Assembly (NCBI GenBank): GCA_016707445.1
Contig: JADJHR010000005.1
Location: forward strand, 434,001 to 498,000
DNA: 64,000 bases
Direction of reading: 5' to 3'
Source: Rubrivivax sp.
GTDB lineage: Bacteria > Pseudomonadota > Gammaproteobacteria > Burkholderiales > Burkholderiaceae_C
The notes under the pieces are model-generated. The model had not been told where the DNA came from, did no database searches, and was given only the letters and a program-made list of their open reading frames with translations. A program made the translations under genes and the position numbers. The first letter of the stretch is position 1. The number at the start of each line of letters is the position of its first letter. Of this stretch, positions 1 to 7,352 are shown piece after piece.

Positions 1-423
1 CGGCGTGTCGGGTGCGTCAGGGCCAAGCGCCGAGATGCCGGCCCAGATCAGGCCTGGCCGGGCGGCGGCCAGCGAGTCGTAGTCGATGCCCAGTGGCGCG
101 TAGCGGCGCGGCAGGGTGTTGCAGCAGAAGACGTCGACGTCGAGCGCCACCAGCAGCCGGCGCAGCAGCGCCTGCCCCTCGGCGCGCTTGAGGTCGATCG
201 CGATCGCCTGCTTGCCGACGTTGGGCGCCACGAAATAGCTGCGTCTGTCGTTCGCATCGTCACCGGCGACTGGCGCGCCGATGTAGCGGTTGGGGTCACC
301 GGGCAGACCGTCGCCACCCACGGCCTCGATGCGGATCACGCGCCAGCCGAGCTGGGCAAAGCGCAGCGTCGCATACGGCAGCGACAGCGCCTGCTCGAGC
401 GACAGCACGGTGCGCGCTTTCAC
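1..423 (-). CDS. CaiB/BaiF-family CoA-transferase, N-terminal part (runs off left edge)
   Basis: Only the first 141 codons are present; the gene continues past base 1. The N-terminus reads SLEQALSLPYATLRFAQLG followed by RVIRIEAVGGDG and later GKQAIAIDLK. This is the family III CoA-transferase opening, with a Rossmann-like start, the 'VI+IE' strand and the 'K..I.IDLK' strand. The SLEQALSLPYAT start is the form I associate with transferases acting on aromatic or branched carboxylic acids, but substrate cannot be assigned. The catalytic Asp lies near residue 170 in the family and is not in the window. The GTG start at 423 overlaps the stop of the molybdenum subunit gene as GTGA, so it is the last visible gene of the operon that begins at 14646. 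It would move CoA from a CoA thioester (often succinyl-CoA) to the pathway acid. Confidence 0.8.
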   Translation of the reverse strand, partial: MKARTVLSLEQALSLPYATLRFAQLGWRVIRIEAVGGDGLPGDPNRYIGAPVAGDDANDRRSYFVAPNVGKQAIAIDLKRAEGQALLRRLLVALDVDVFCCNTLPRRYAPLGIDYDSLAAARPGLIWAGISALGPDAPDTP

Positions 424-2837
424 GCCGGCCGCTCCACGATCGGCGGCACGGGCGGCACTGGCGGCAAGACGCCGTGCAGCGCGCGGTAGACCCGTTCGGG
501 CGTGAACGGCAGGCTGGTGATGCGCACCCCGGTGGCGTTGTAGATCGCGTTTGCTGTGGCCGCGGCGATGCAGATCGCCGGTGCCTCGCCCACGCCCTTG
601 GCGCCCTGCGGGCCTTCGCCGTCCATCGATTCGATGAATGCGATGTCCATCTCGGGAATCTCGGGCGCGGTGACGAGCTTGTAGTCGCGGAAGTTCGGGT
701 TGCGGATGTTGCCGTTCTCGACCAGCAGGTTCTCGGTCAGCGCATAACCCTGGCCCATCACGATGCCGCCTTCGATCTGGCCCTCGATGCCCAGTCGGTT
801 GAGCACCCGGCCCACGTCGTGGGCGCCGGTGACCTTGAGCATGCGCACCACGCCGGTGTCGGTGTCGACCTCGACCTCGACGACCTGTGCCGCCCAGGCG
901 TAGGCAGCCGACACGTCGCCCTTGAAGCCCTTGTCCTGGTGCACGCTCGGCGGCTCGTAGTAGAAGGTGGTCATCACCAGTTCGGCGCGGTCGCTGAAGT
1001 GCAGGCTGCGCAGAAAACGCGCGATCTCGATCAGCGGCTCGCCGCTGGCGCGGCGCACGATGTGGCCGTCGCGCAGCGCCAGGTCGTCGGCAGCGCAGTC
1101 GAAGCGCGGCGCCGCCGCGGCGAAGATCTTGTCGCGTGCCTTGCGCGCCGCGCCGATCGCCGAGTTGCCGGCGATGAAGGTCGTGCGGCTGGCGTGCACG
1201 CCGACGTCCCAGGGCGTGATGTCGGTGTCGTTGTTGACCACCGTCACCGCCGACATCGGCAGGCCGAGCTCTTCACACACCAGCTGAGAGAGCACGGTCT
1301 CGGATCCCTGCCCGATCTCGGACGCACCGGTGATCAGGGTGACGTGACCGAAATCATCGAGCTTGAGGATGGTGCCGCAGCCGTCGGACGGATAGATCTT
1401 CGCGCCGCCGCCCACATGCAGCATCGAGGCGATGCCGATGCCTTTCTTGATTGCGCCCGGCGCGTTCCGTTGCGCCGCGTACTCGGCATGCCGGTGCGCG
1501 AAGTCGCTGCGCTCGGCAGCACTCGTCAGGCAGTCCTGGAAGCCGCAGCTGCGAAACACCATGCCCTGGCCGCTGACCTCGCCCTGCAGCTGCGCGTTCT
1601 TCTGGCGAAAGGCCAGTGGGTCCATGCCGATCGCCTCGGCCATCTGGTCCATGTGCGCTTCGACAGCGAAGGTGGCCTGCAGGTTGCCGTAGCCGCGGAA
1701 CGAACCCGCGTAGGGGTTGTTGGTGTAGACGGCCAGCGTGTGATAGTCGCAATGCGGCACGCGGTACAGCGACGAGAAGGTCTGCATCATCACGAATGGT
1801 GTCGTCGCACCCCATGACGTGTAGGCGCCGTTGTCGTGCAGCGTGCGCACGCTGCGGAAGGTGAGCGTGCCGTCGCGCTTGCAGCCCGAGCGCAGGGTCA
1901 GCAGCACCGGCTGGCGCGTCGGCGACGCGAGGAACTCTTCCTCGCGGTTGAACAGCAGCTTGACCGGCCGGCCGGTGGCGCGCGCCAGGTAGACGCTGAT
2001 GATCTCGAACGGATAGATGTCGAGCTTGGAGCCGAAGCCGCCACCGATCGGCGGCTGGATGATGCGGATGCGGCCCGGGTCCATGCGGAAGATCTCGGCG
2101 AACTCGCGCTTGTGCAGGAAGGGCACCTGCGTGTTCGAGTACAGCAGCAGATTGCCGCGCGCGTCGAATTCGGCGATCACGCCCGACACGCCCATGCAGC
2201 AGTGCGTCACGTAGTGCAGCGAGAAGCTGTCTTCGACCACCACGTCGGATTCGGCCTCGCCCTGGGCCACGTCACCATGCGTGTAGTCGAAGCGCATGGC
2301 GATGTTGTCGGGCTTGCCCGCAAACGCGATCGGCATGCCGGGCTTGAGGCCCGGCTTGGCGGGGTCGGCACCGTGCGGCTCGGGGTGGATCAGCGGTGCG
2401 CCAGGGGCGAGCGCGTCGCGCGCGTCGGCCAGCACCGGCAGATCTTCGTACTCGACCTCGATCAGCGTCAGCGCCTGGCGCGCAATGGCCTCGGTTTCGG
2501 CGGCCACGGCGGCAATCTCGTCGCGCACGCTGCGCACGCGGTCGCGCTTGAGCGGCAGATGGTCCTTGGCCACGCCGATCGGCTGCTGGTCGGGCACGTC
2601 GGCGGCGGTCAGCACCGCGTGCACGCCGGGCAGCGCGCGTGCGGCCGTGGTGTCGATGCGCAGGATGCGTGCATGCACACGCGACGATCTCAGGATGGCC
2701 GCGTGCAGCTGGCCCGGCAGGTCGATGTCGTGGATGTAGCGTGTGCGGCCGCTGGCCTTATCGGGTGCATCCATCTTCGGGATGCGCTGGCCGATCAGGC
2801 TGCCAGACGCCGCCGGTGGCGTGAGCAGCGCGCTCAT
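420..2837 (-). CDS. Xanthine dehydrogenase-family molybdopterin-binding large subunit
   Basis: 805-residue catalytic subunit of a three-subunit molybdenum hydroxylase (XDH/4-hydroxybenzoyl-CoA reductase/aldehyde oxidase superfamily). It has an N-terminal aldehyde-oxidase hammerhead domain (DAPDKASGRTRYIHDIDLPG), the molybdopterin loop IGGGFGSKLD, SFRGYGNLQATFAVE, the EIGQGSETVLSQL segment, and near the C-terminus GVGEAPAICIAAA. In that last motif the Glu matches the invariant active-site base that activates Mo-bound water. The form I CO dehydrogenase active-site loop (AYxCSFR) is absent, so it is not CoxL. I chose ATG at 2837 because it forms an ATGA overlap with the 2Fe-2S subunit stop; the longer upstream reading runs through that gene. 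It should hydroxylate, or reductively dehydroxylate, an aromatic or heterocyclic carbon, possibly as a CoA thioester. Substrate unknown. Confidence 0.88.
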   Translation of the reverse strand: MSALLTPPAASGSLIGQRIPKMDAPDKASGRTRYIHDIDLPGQLHAAILRSSRVHARILRIDTTAARALPGVHAVLTAADVPDQQPIGVAKDHLPLKRDRVRSVRDEIAAVAAETEAIARQALTLIEVEYEDLPVLADARDALAPGAPLIHPEPHGADPAKPGLKPGMPIAFAGKPDNIAMRFDYTHGDVAQGEAESDVVVEDSFSLHYVTHCCMGVSGVIAEFDARGNLLLYSNTQVPFLHKREFAEIFRMDPGRIRIIQPPIGGGFGSKLDIYPFEIISVYLARATGRPVKLLFNREEEFLASPTRQPVLLTLRSGCKRDGTLTFRSVRTLHDNGAYTSWGATTPFVMMQTFSSLYRVPHCDYHTLAVYTNNPYAGSFRGYGNLQATFAVEAHMDQMAEAIGMDPLAFRQKNAQLQGEVSGQGMVFRSCGFQDCLTSAAERSDFAHRHAEYAAQRNAPGAIKKGIGIASMLHVGGGAKIYPSDGCGTILKLDDFGHVTLITGASEIGQGSETVLSQLVCEELGLPMSAVTVVNNDTDITPWDVGVHASRTTFIAGNSAIGAARKARDKIFAAAAPRFDCAADDLALRDGHIVRRASGEPLIEIARFLRSLHFSDRAELVMTTFYYEPPSVHQDKGFKGDVSAAYAWAAQVVEVEVDTDTGVVRMLKVTGAHDVGRVLNRLGIEGQIEGGIVMGQGYALTENLLVENGNIRNPNFRDYKLVTAPEIPEMDIAFIESMDGEGPQGAKGVGEAPAICIAAATANAIYNATGVRITSLPFTPERVYRALHGVLPPVPPVPPIVERPA

Positions 2838-3331
2838 TGTTTGTCTCCGGCCGTGGTGTCGGCCAGTCTGGCGCCGGCATCGACGATGGCGTCGACGATC
2901 TTCTGATAGCCGGTGCAGCGGCACAGGTTGCCTTCGATCGCGCGTTTGGCACTGGCCGCGTCGGGTTTCGGTTCGACGGCCAGCAAGTGTGTGGCCTGCA
3001 CCACCATGCCCGGCGTGCAGAAGCCGCACTGCACCGCGCCATGGGCGACGAAGGCCTGGCGCAGCGCCTGGGCCCGCGGGTCGCCCGCCAGGCCCTCGAT
3101 CGTCGTCAGTTCACGGCCGCCGCAATCGACCGCGAACAGCAGGCAGGCGTTGACCGAGGCGCCGTCGACGAGGATCGTGCAGGCGCCGCATTCGCCTTCG
3201 CCGCAGCCATATTTGGTGCCGGGCAGGCCGATCACGTCGCGCAGCAGTTGCAGCGCGCTCAGGCCGACGTCGACGCTGGTGCGCTGCTCGACACCGTTGA
3301 GCCGGAAGCGGATTTCATGCTTGAGTGACAT
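2834..3331 (-). CDS. Molybdenum hydroxylase small subunit, two [2Fe-2S] clusters
   Basis: 165 residues, the normal length for the CoxS/XdhC-type iron-sulphur subunit. The N-terminal plant-ferredoxin-type cluster is ligated by YGCGEGECGACTIL plus a later Cys in NACLLFAVD. The C-terminal helical domain carries QCGFCTPGM and NLCRCTGYQKI for the second cluster. It relays electrons between the Mo centre of the large subunit and the FAD of the medium subunit. It overlaps the FAD subunit by 17 bases upstream and the large subunit by 4 bases downstream, so the three subunits are translated together. The order here is FAD, FeS, Mo. Confidence 0.92.
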   Translation of the reverse strand: MSLKHEIRFRLNGVEQRTSVDVGLSALQLLRDVIGLPGTKYGCGEGECGACTILVDGASVNACLLFAVDCGGRELTTIEGLAGDPRAQALRQAFVAHGAVQCGFCTPGMVVQATHLLAVEPKPDAASAKRAIEGNLCRCTGYQKIVDAIVDAGARLADTTAGDKQ

Positions 3332-4193
3332 CGTCGAGCATCCTTCGTGTCAGGTTGTTCACCAGCTCGCGGCGGTACCAGGCTGTGGCGCGAACGTCGT
3401 CGATCGGCGTCGCCTCATCGGCGGCCGCCTGCGCAGCCTGCGCGGCGAGCGCGGCGTCCAGCCGGCGGCCCTCGAGCAGCGCCTCGGCGCGGTGCGCACG
3501 CACGGGGGTGGGTGCGACCGCACCGAGCGCCAGCCGCACGTCATGCAGGCAGCCCTGGTCGTCGCGCTGCGCGGCGAGGGCGATCGAGATCGTCGAGATG
3601 TCCAGTGCCGGCCTGGTGCCGGCCTTGTGAAAGCGCGCGATCTGTCCGGTGCCGCGCAGCGGAACCCGCACCGCGGTCAGCAGTTCGTGCGGCTCGCGAC
3701 GCGTGCGGCCCGGTGCGATGAAGAAGTCGGCCAAGGGCAGACGGCGCGTGGCGATCGAGCCGTCGTCGGTCAGCCGCGCCAGTTCGACCTGCGCATCCAG
3801 CGCCAGCAGCGGCGTCAGCGTATCGCCGGCCGGAGAAGCGTTGCACAGGTTGCCGCCCAGCGTGGCCGCGTTGCGGATCTGGTCGCTGGCGAAATGATCG
3901 ATGGCGTCGACCAGCAGCGGCGCCTGCGCGCGCACCAGTGCGTCGTGTTGCAGCGTGGCCAGGGTGGCCAGCGTGCCGATCACCAGCGCGTTGCCATCGA
4001 GCGCGACTGCCGACAGCCCCTGCACGCGGCGGATGTTGAGCAGCGTGGAGGCTGCTTTCACGCGCCCGGCGTTGGCCTGCGGCATCAAATCGGTGCCGCC
4101 GGCCAGCACCGTGGCACCGCCGGGCGTGGCCAGCGCGGCCAGCGCCTGCGCCAACGTGGTTGGTGCCAGATAGCGTTCGACCGCGTTCATCAT
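3315..4193 (-). CDS. Molybdenum hydroxylase medium subunit, FAD-binding
   Basis: 292-residue FAD-binding subunit (CoxM/CutM type). The two flavin motifs are visible: TVLAGGTDLMPQ near residue 28 and IRNAATLGGNLCNASPAGD near residue 107, the latter followed by the usual TLTPLLALDA. The length matches ordinary family members. It lacks the extra roughly 40-residue loop that holds a [4Fe-4S] cluster in classical 4-hydroxybenzoyl-CoA reductase, so I do not call it that enzyme. The start is the first of two adjacent ATG codons and overlaps the mutase stop as ATGA. Confidence 0.88.
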   Translation of the reverse strand: MMNAVERYLAPTTLAQALAALATPGGATVLAGGTDLMPQANAGRVKAASTLLNIRRVQGLSAVALDGNALVIGTLATLATLQHDALVRAQAPLLVDAIDHFASDQIRNAATLGGNLCNASPAGDTLTPLLALDAQVELARLTDDGSIATRRLPLADFFIAPGRTRREPHELLTAVRVPLRGTGQIARFHKAGTRPALDISTISIALAAQRDDQGCLHDVRLALGAVAPTPVRAHRAEALLEGRRLDAALAAQAAQAAADEATPIDDVRATAWYRRELVNNLTRRMLDDVTQA

Positions 4194-5827
4194 GCCGCCA
4201 GCTCCGGTTCGTCGCGATGGTCGAAGCGCAGCGGCTCCTGGTAGCGGCCGAACACGCCGACCAGGCGCGTGGTGATCTCGCCGACGCTGGCGTAGGCCTT
4301 GACGGCCGCCACGATGGCCGGCATCAGGTTGACGCCCGTGCGCGCATCGGCCTCGACGCGTTGCAGCGCGCGGGCCACCGCCACCGCGTCACGTTCGTTG
4401 CGCACCTGCTGCAGCGAGGCGATCTGCGCACGCGCGTCGTCGGCCCGGTAGGGGTGCATTTCGACCGCATGTTCTTCTTCGGTCGCGCTGCGATAACGAT
4501 TGACGCCAACCTTGGGGAAGGCACCGGACTCGATCGCGCGCTGCATGCGGTAGGCCTGTGCCGACACACGGGACTGAATCGTGCCGTCGGCGATCAGCTT
4601 GACGATGCCCCCGGCGGCGTCGGTCTCGGCAATGATGCGTTCCATCTCGGCGCGCATCTGGTTGGTCAGCGTCTCGATGTAAAACGAGCCGCCCAGCGGA
4701 TCGACGGTCTCGGCCAGGCCCATCTCCTCGACCAGCATCTGCATCGTGCGCAGCGAGATGCGCTGCGCATATTCGCTGGGGATGGTGTAGGCCTCGTCGT
4801 AGCAGCACAGCGCCATGGTCTGCGCGCCCGACAGCGCGGCGATCAGCGCGTAGTAGGCGCCGCGCACGATGTTGTTCTCGGGCTGTTCGAGCGTCAGCCC
4901 GCCACCGCCGCCGCCGGCAATCATGCGCAGCCACATCGAGCCCGGCTGTGTGGCGCCGTACTCTTCTTTCATGATCTTGGCCCACAGTCCGCGCCCGGCG
5001 CGGAATTTGGCAACCTGCTCGAACAGGTTGCCGAAGATGTTGAAGTTGTACGACAGGCGCCCCGCAAATTCGTCGACCGGCACGCCGCGGCGGATCACCT
5101 CGTCGGCATAGGCGCGCGCGATGCAGAAACCCCAGGCCATCTCCTGCGTGGGCGTGGCACCCGACTCGCGGATGTGATAACCGCACACCGACACCGGGCT
5201 GTACTTGGGTGCGTGTTCGGCACAGTACTCGATCGTGTCGCCGACCAGCCGGATCGACGGTTCGACCGGAAACACCCAGGTGCCGCGGCCCACGTATTCC
5301 TTCAGGATATCGTTCTGCGCCGTGCCGCGCAGGCGCTTGAGATCGAAGCCGCGCTTCTCGGCCATCGCCAGGTACATCGCGATCAGGATCGCTGCTGCGC
5401 CGTTGATCGTCAGCGACACGGTGATCTTGTCGAGGTCGATGCCGTCGAAGGCGACCTCGAAGTCGCGCAAGGTGTCCACCGCCATGCCCACGCGGCCGAT
5501 CTCGCCGTCGGACGCCGCGTCGTCGGAATCGAGCCCGCACTGCGTGGGCAGGTCGAAGGCGACGTTGAGCCCGGTCTGGCCGTTGTCGATCAGGAACTTG
5601 AAACGCCGGTTGGTGTCGGCGGCGTTGCCGAAGCCGGTGTACTGGCGCATCGTGAACGGCTGCTTGCGGTACATCAGCGGGTGGATGCCGCGCGTGAACG
5701 GGTAGGCGCCCGGTTCGCCCAGCATCGCCAGGCCGCCGCTGGCCTCGACGTCTGCGGCGCTGTACAGCGGCTGGATGGGGATGCCCGATTCGTTGCGCAA
5801 GGGCCGCGCAGGGTTGTCGCGTGTCAT
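4190..5827 (-). CDS. B12-dependent acyl-CoA mutase large subunit (methylmalonyl-CoA mutase family), divergent
   Basis: 545 residues forming the CoA-binding TIM barrel of the methylmalonyl-CoA mutase family, without the B12 domain, which is encoded separately just upstream. Conserved landmarks are YPFTRG, the RQY triad with Tyr63 (Tyr89 of the Propionibacterium enzyme), GLNVAFDLPTQ, GTAQNDILKEYVGR with Arg181 (Arg207 equivalent) and GYHIRESGA with His218 (His244). Keeping both Tyr and Arg favours a substrate with a free carboxylate, unlike isobutyryl- or 2-hydroxyisobutyryl-CoA mutases, where Arg becomes Gln. Two blocks normally near the corrin and adenosyl group are rewritten: HSQTSG becomes IAGGGGGG (residues 303-310) and the LHTN before DEA becomes ALCC (339-342). 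It overlaps its B12 subunit and the FAD subunit by 4 bases each. The exact reaction is unknown. Residue numbering of the reference enzyme is from memory. Confidence 0.82.
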   Translation of the reverse strand: MTRDNPARPLRNESGIPIQPLYSAADVEASGGLAMLGEPGAYPFTRGIHPLMYRKQPFTMRQYTGFGNAADTNRRFKFLIDNGQTGLNVAFDLPTQCGLDSDDAASDGEIGRVGMAVDTLRDFEVAFDGIDLDKITVSLTINGAAAILIAMYLAMAEKRGFDLKRLRGTAQNDILKEYVGRGTWVFPVEPSIRLVGDTIEYCAEHAPKYSPVSVCGYHIRESGATPTQEMAWGFCIARAYADEVIRRGVPVDEFAGRLSYNFNIFGNLFEQVAKFRAGRGLWAKIMKEEYGATQPGSMWLRMIAGGGGGGLTLEQPENNIVRGAYYALIAALSGAQTMALCCYDEAYTIPSEYAQRISLRTMQMLVEEMGLAETVDPLGGSFYIETLTNQMRAEMERIIAETDAAGGIVKLIADGTIQSRVSAQAYRMQRAIESGAFPKVGVNRYRSATEEEHAVEMHPYRADDARAQIASLQQVRNERDAVAVARALQRVEADARTGVNLMPAIVAAVKAYASVGEITTRLVGVFGRYQEPLRFDHRDEPELAA

Positions 5828-6222
5828 GGTCGGTGGGCCTTGATGAAGTCACAGATCGCATCCAGCCGCGAGCCGGTCTGGAACACGCCCTTGAAGCCGA
5901 GTGCGCGCAGCGCGTCGTGGTCCTGCGCCGGCAGGTTGCCGCCGATGATCCACAGCCGATCACCCAGGCCGGCGGCTTCGAGCAGCGGTTTGAGCCGGGT
6001 GCAGAAGGGCAGGTGCGAGCCCGCCATGCTGGACAGCGCGATCACGTCGGCGTCGGCGCGCAGCGCGGCCTGCACCACCTGCTCGGGTGTCTGGCGCAAG
6101 CCGGTGTAGTGCACGTCGAAGCCGGCGTCGAGCATGGCACGTGCCACCACCTTGGCGCCCTGGTCGTGACCGTCCAGCCCGGGCTTGGCAAGTACCACCC
6201 GGATGGGTCTGGCGTCCGTCAT
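5824..6222 (-). CDS. B12-binding small subunit of the acyl-CoA mutase
   Basis: 132-residue stand-alone cobalamin-binding domain. The base-off B12 motif DGHDQG is at residues 17-22, where His19 would be the lower axial cobalt ligand. ALSSMAGSH around residue 65 and IIGGNLPAQD around residue 92 supply the other nucleotide-loop contacts (S-x-L/M and GG). It corresponds to the C-terminal domain of one-piece methylmalonyl-CoA mutases and to the small subunits of isobutyryl- and 2-hydroxyisobutyryl-CoA mutases. Its gene sits directly before the large subunit with an ATGA overlap, so a heteromeric holoenzyme is expected. Confidence 0.93.
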   Translation of the reverse strand: MTDARPIRVVLAKPGLDGHDQGAKVVARAMLDAGFDVHYTGLRQTPEQVVQAALRADADVIALSSMAGSHLPFCTRLKPLLEAAGLGDRLWIIGGNLPAQDHDALRALGFKGVFQTGSRLDAICDFIKAHRP

Positions 6223-7352
6223 GACGACAACTCCTTGGCGATGATGAGTTTCAGGATCTCGCTGGTGCCGCCGCCGATCAGCGTGAAGCGCACATCACGC
6301 AGGTAGCGTTGCACCGGGTATTCCATTGCGTAGCCGTAGCTGGCGAGCACGCGCGCGGCCTGGTCGCAGATGCGCGCCGCTGCTTCGGTCGCGTGCAGCT
6401 TGGCCATCGCCGCTTCTTTGTGGTGCGGCCTGCCCGCACTGTGCAGCCAGGCCGCGTAATGCACCAGGTGCACCGCCGATTCGAGCTCGGTGGCCATCTC
6501 GGCCAGCTTGAGCTGGATCGCCTGGAAGCGGTTGATGGGCTTGCCGAACTGGCGCCGCTCGCCGCTGTAGCGCAGCGCCTCGGCCAGCGCCGCACGCGCC
6601 ACGCCCAGCGCCATGGCGCCGGTGATGATGCGGATCTCGGCCAGCATCTTGCGCAGCTGCGCCGCGCCGTCGCCGATCTCGCGCGACAGCTGGTGCGAGT
6701 CGGGAACAAAGCAGTCGTCGAAGGCCAGCTCCGAGGTCGGCAGCGCCCACACGCCCATCTTGTGAATCTCGCGCCCGACGTGCAGGCCCGCAAAGCGTCG
6801 CTCGACGAGAAAGATGGTCAGCTTCTTTTCGTCGCCGGCCTGGGCGAAGACGGTGAAGAAGTCGGCCACGGGCGCCGAGGTGACCCAGGTCTTGCGGCCG
6901 TTGAGCCGCCAGCCGCCGTCGCAGCGGGTGGCGCGCGTGCGAATGCCGTCGAGGTCGGAGCCCGCATCGGGCTCGGTCATGCAGACGGCGCCGATCTTCT
7001 CGCCGCGCAGTGCCGGTGCGAACAGCCGTTCGACGATGTCGGCATTGCCCAGCATGTGCAAGAACTTGGTGCCCATCAGCGATTGCATCGCCGCCGCACC
7101 GGCGAGCGACATCGATCCGCGCGCGATCTCGGCCAGGGCGAGGCAGAACTCGGTCAGCCCGAGCCCCGAGCCTCCGGCTTCCTCGGGGTAGCGCAGGCCG
7201 AACAGACCCAGCGCGGCCAGCTCGCCGAACAGCGCGCGCGGAAACTCGCGCGCCTCGTCGATGGCCGCCGCCTGCGGCAGCACACGCTCGTCGACGAAGC
7301 GCGCAAAGCTGTCGCGGATCGCGCGCTGCTCGTCGCTGAGGTCGAAGTTCAT
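6219..7352 (-). CDS. Acyl-CoA dehydrogenase, isovaleryl-CoA-dehydrogenase-like active site
   Basis: 377 residues, the standard size. Family motifs are CMTEPDAGSDLDGI (flavin/substrate loop), KTWVTSA, RRQFGKPINRFQAIQ, and the C-terminal ASYGYAMEYPVQRYLRD with GGGTSEI. The usual catalytic Glu of the IYEGT motif is replaced by Gly (IGGGT, residues 359-363). A Glu occurs instead at residue 239 in the helix reading MLAEIRIITGA, where isovaleryl- and long-chain acyl-CoA dehydrogenases place their base. It therefore probably alpha,beta-desaturates a branched or bulky acyl-CoA, passing electrons to ETF. The operon position beside the B12 mutase suggests it works on the rearranged carbon skeleton. ATGA overlaps on both sides. 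Confidence 0.88.
   Translation of the reverse strand: MNFDLSDEQRAIRDSFARFVDERVLPQAAAIDEAREFPRALFGELAALGLFGLRYPEEAGGSGLGLTEFCLALAEIARGSMSLAGAAAMQSLMGTKFLHMLGNADIVERLFAPALRGEKIGAVCMTEPDAGSDLDGIRTRATRCDGGWRLNGRKTWVTSAPVADFFTVFAQAGDEKKLTIFLVERRFAGLHVGREIHKMGVWALPTSELAFDDCFVPDSHQLSREIGDGAAQLRKMLAEIRIITGAMALGVARAALAEALRYSGERRQFGKPINRFQAIQLKLAEMATELESAVHLVHYAAWLHSAGRPHHKEAAMAKLHATEAAARICDQAARVLASYGYAMEYPVQRYLRDVRFTLIGGGTSEILKLIIAKELSS

Noticed and set aside
420..3331. Molybdenum enzyme as carbon monoxide dehydrogenase or true xanthine dehydrogenase
   Set aside because: The CoxL AYxCSFR loop is absent and there is no XdhC-type maturation gene or purine context; the operon is CoA-based. 4-Hydroxybenzoyl-CoA reductase is also unsupported because the extra FeS loop of its FAD subunit is missing.
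4190..6222. Mutase as ordinary methylmalonyl-CoA mutase of propionate metabolism
   Set aside because: The rewritten H-x-Q and HTN blocks, the absence of a MeaB-type chaperone or epimerase nearby and the catabolic operon context argue against it.
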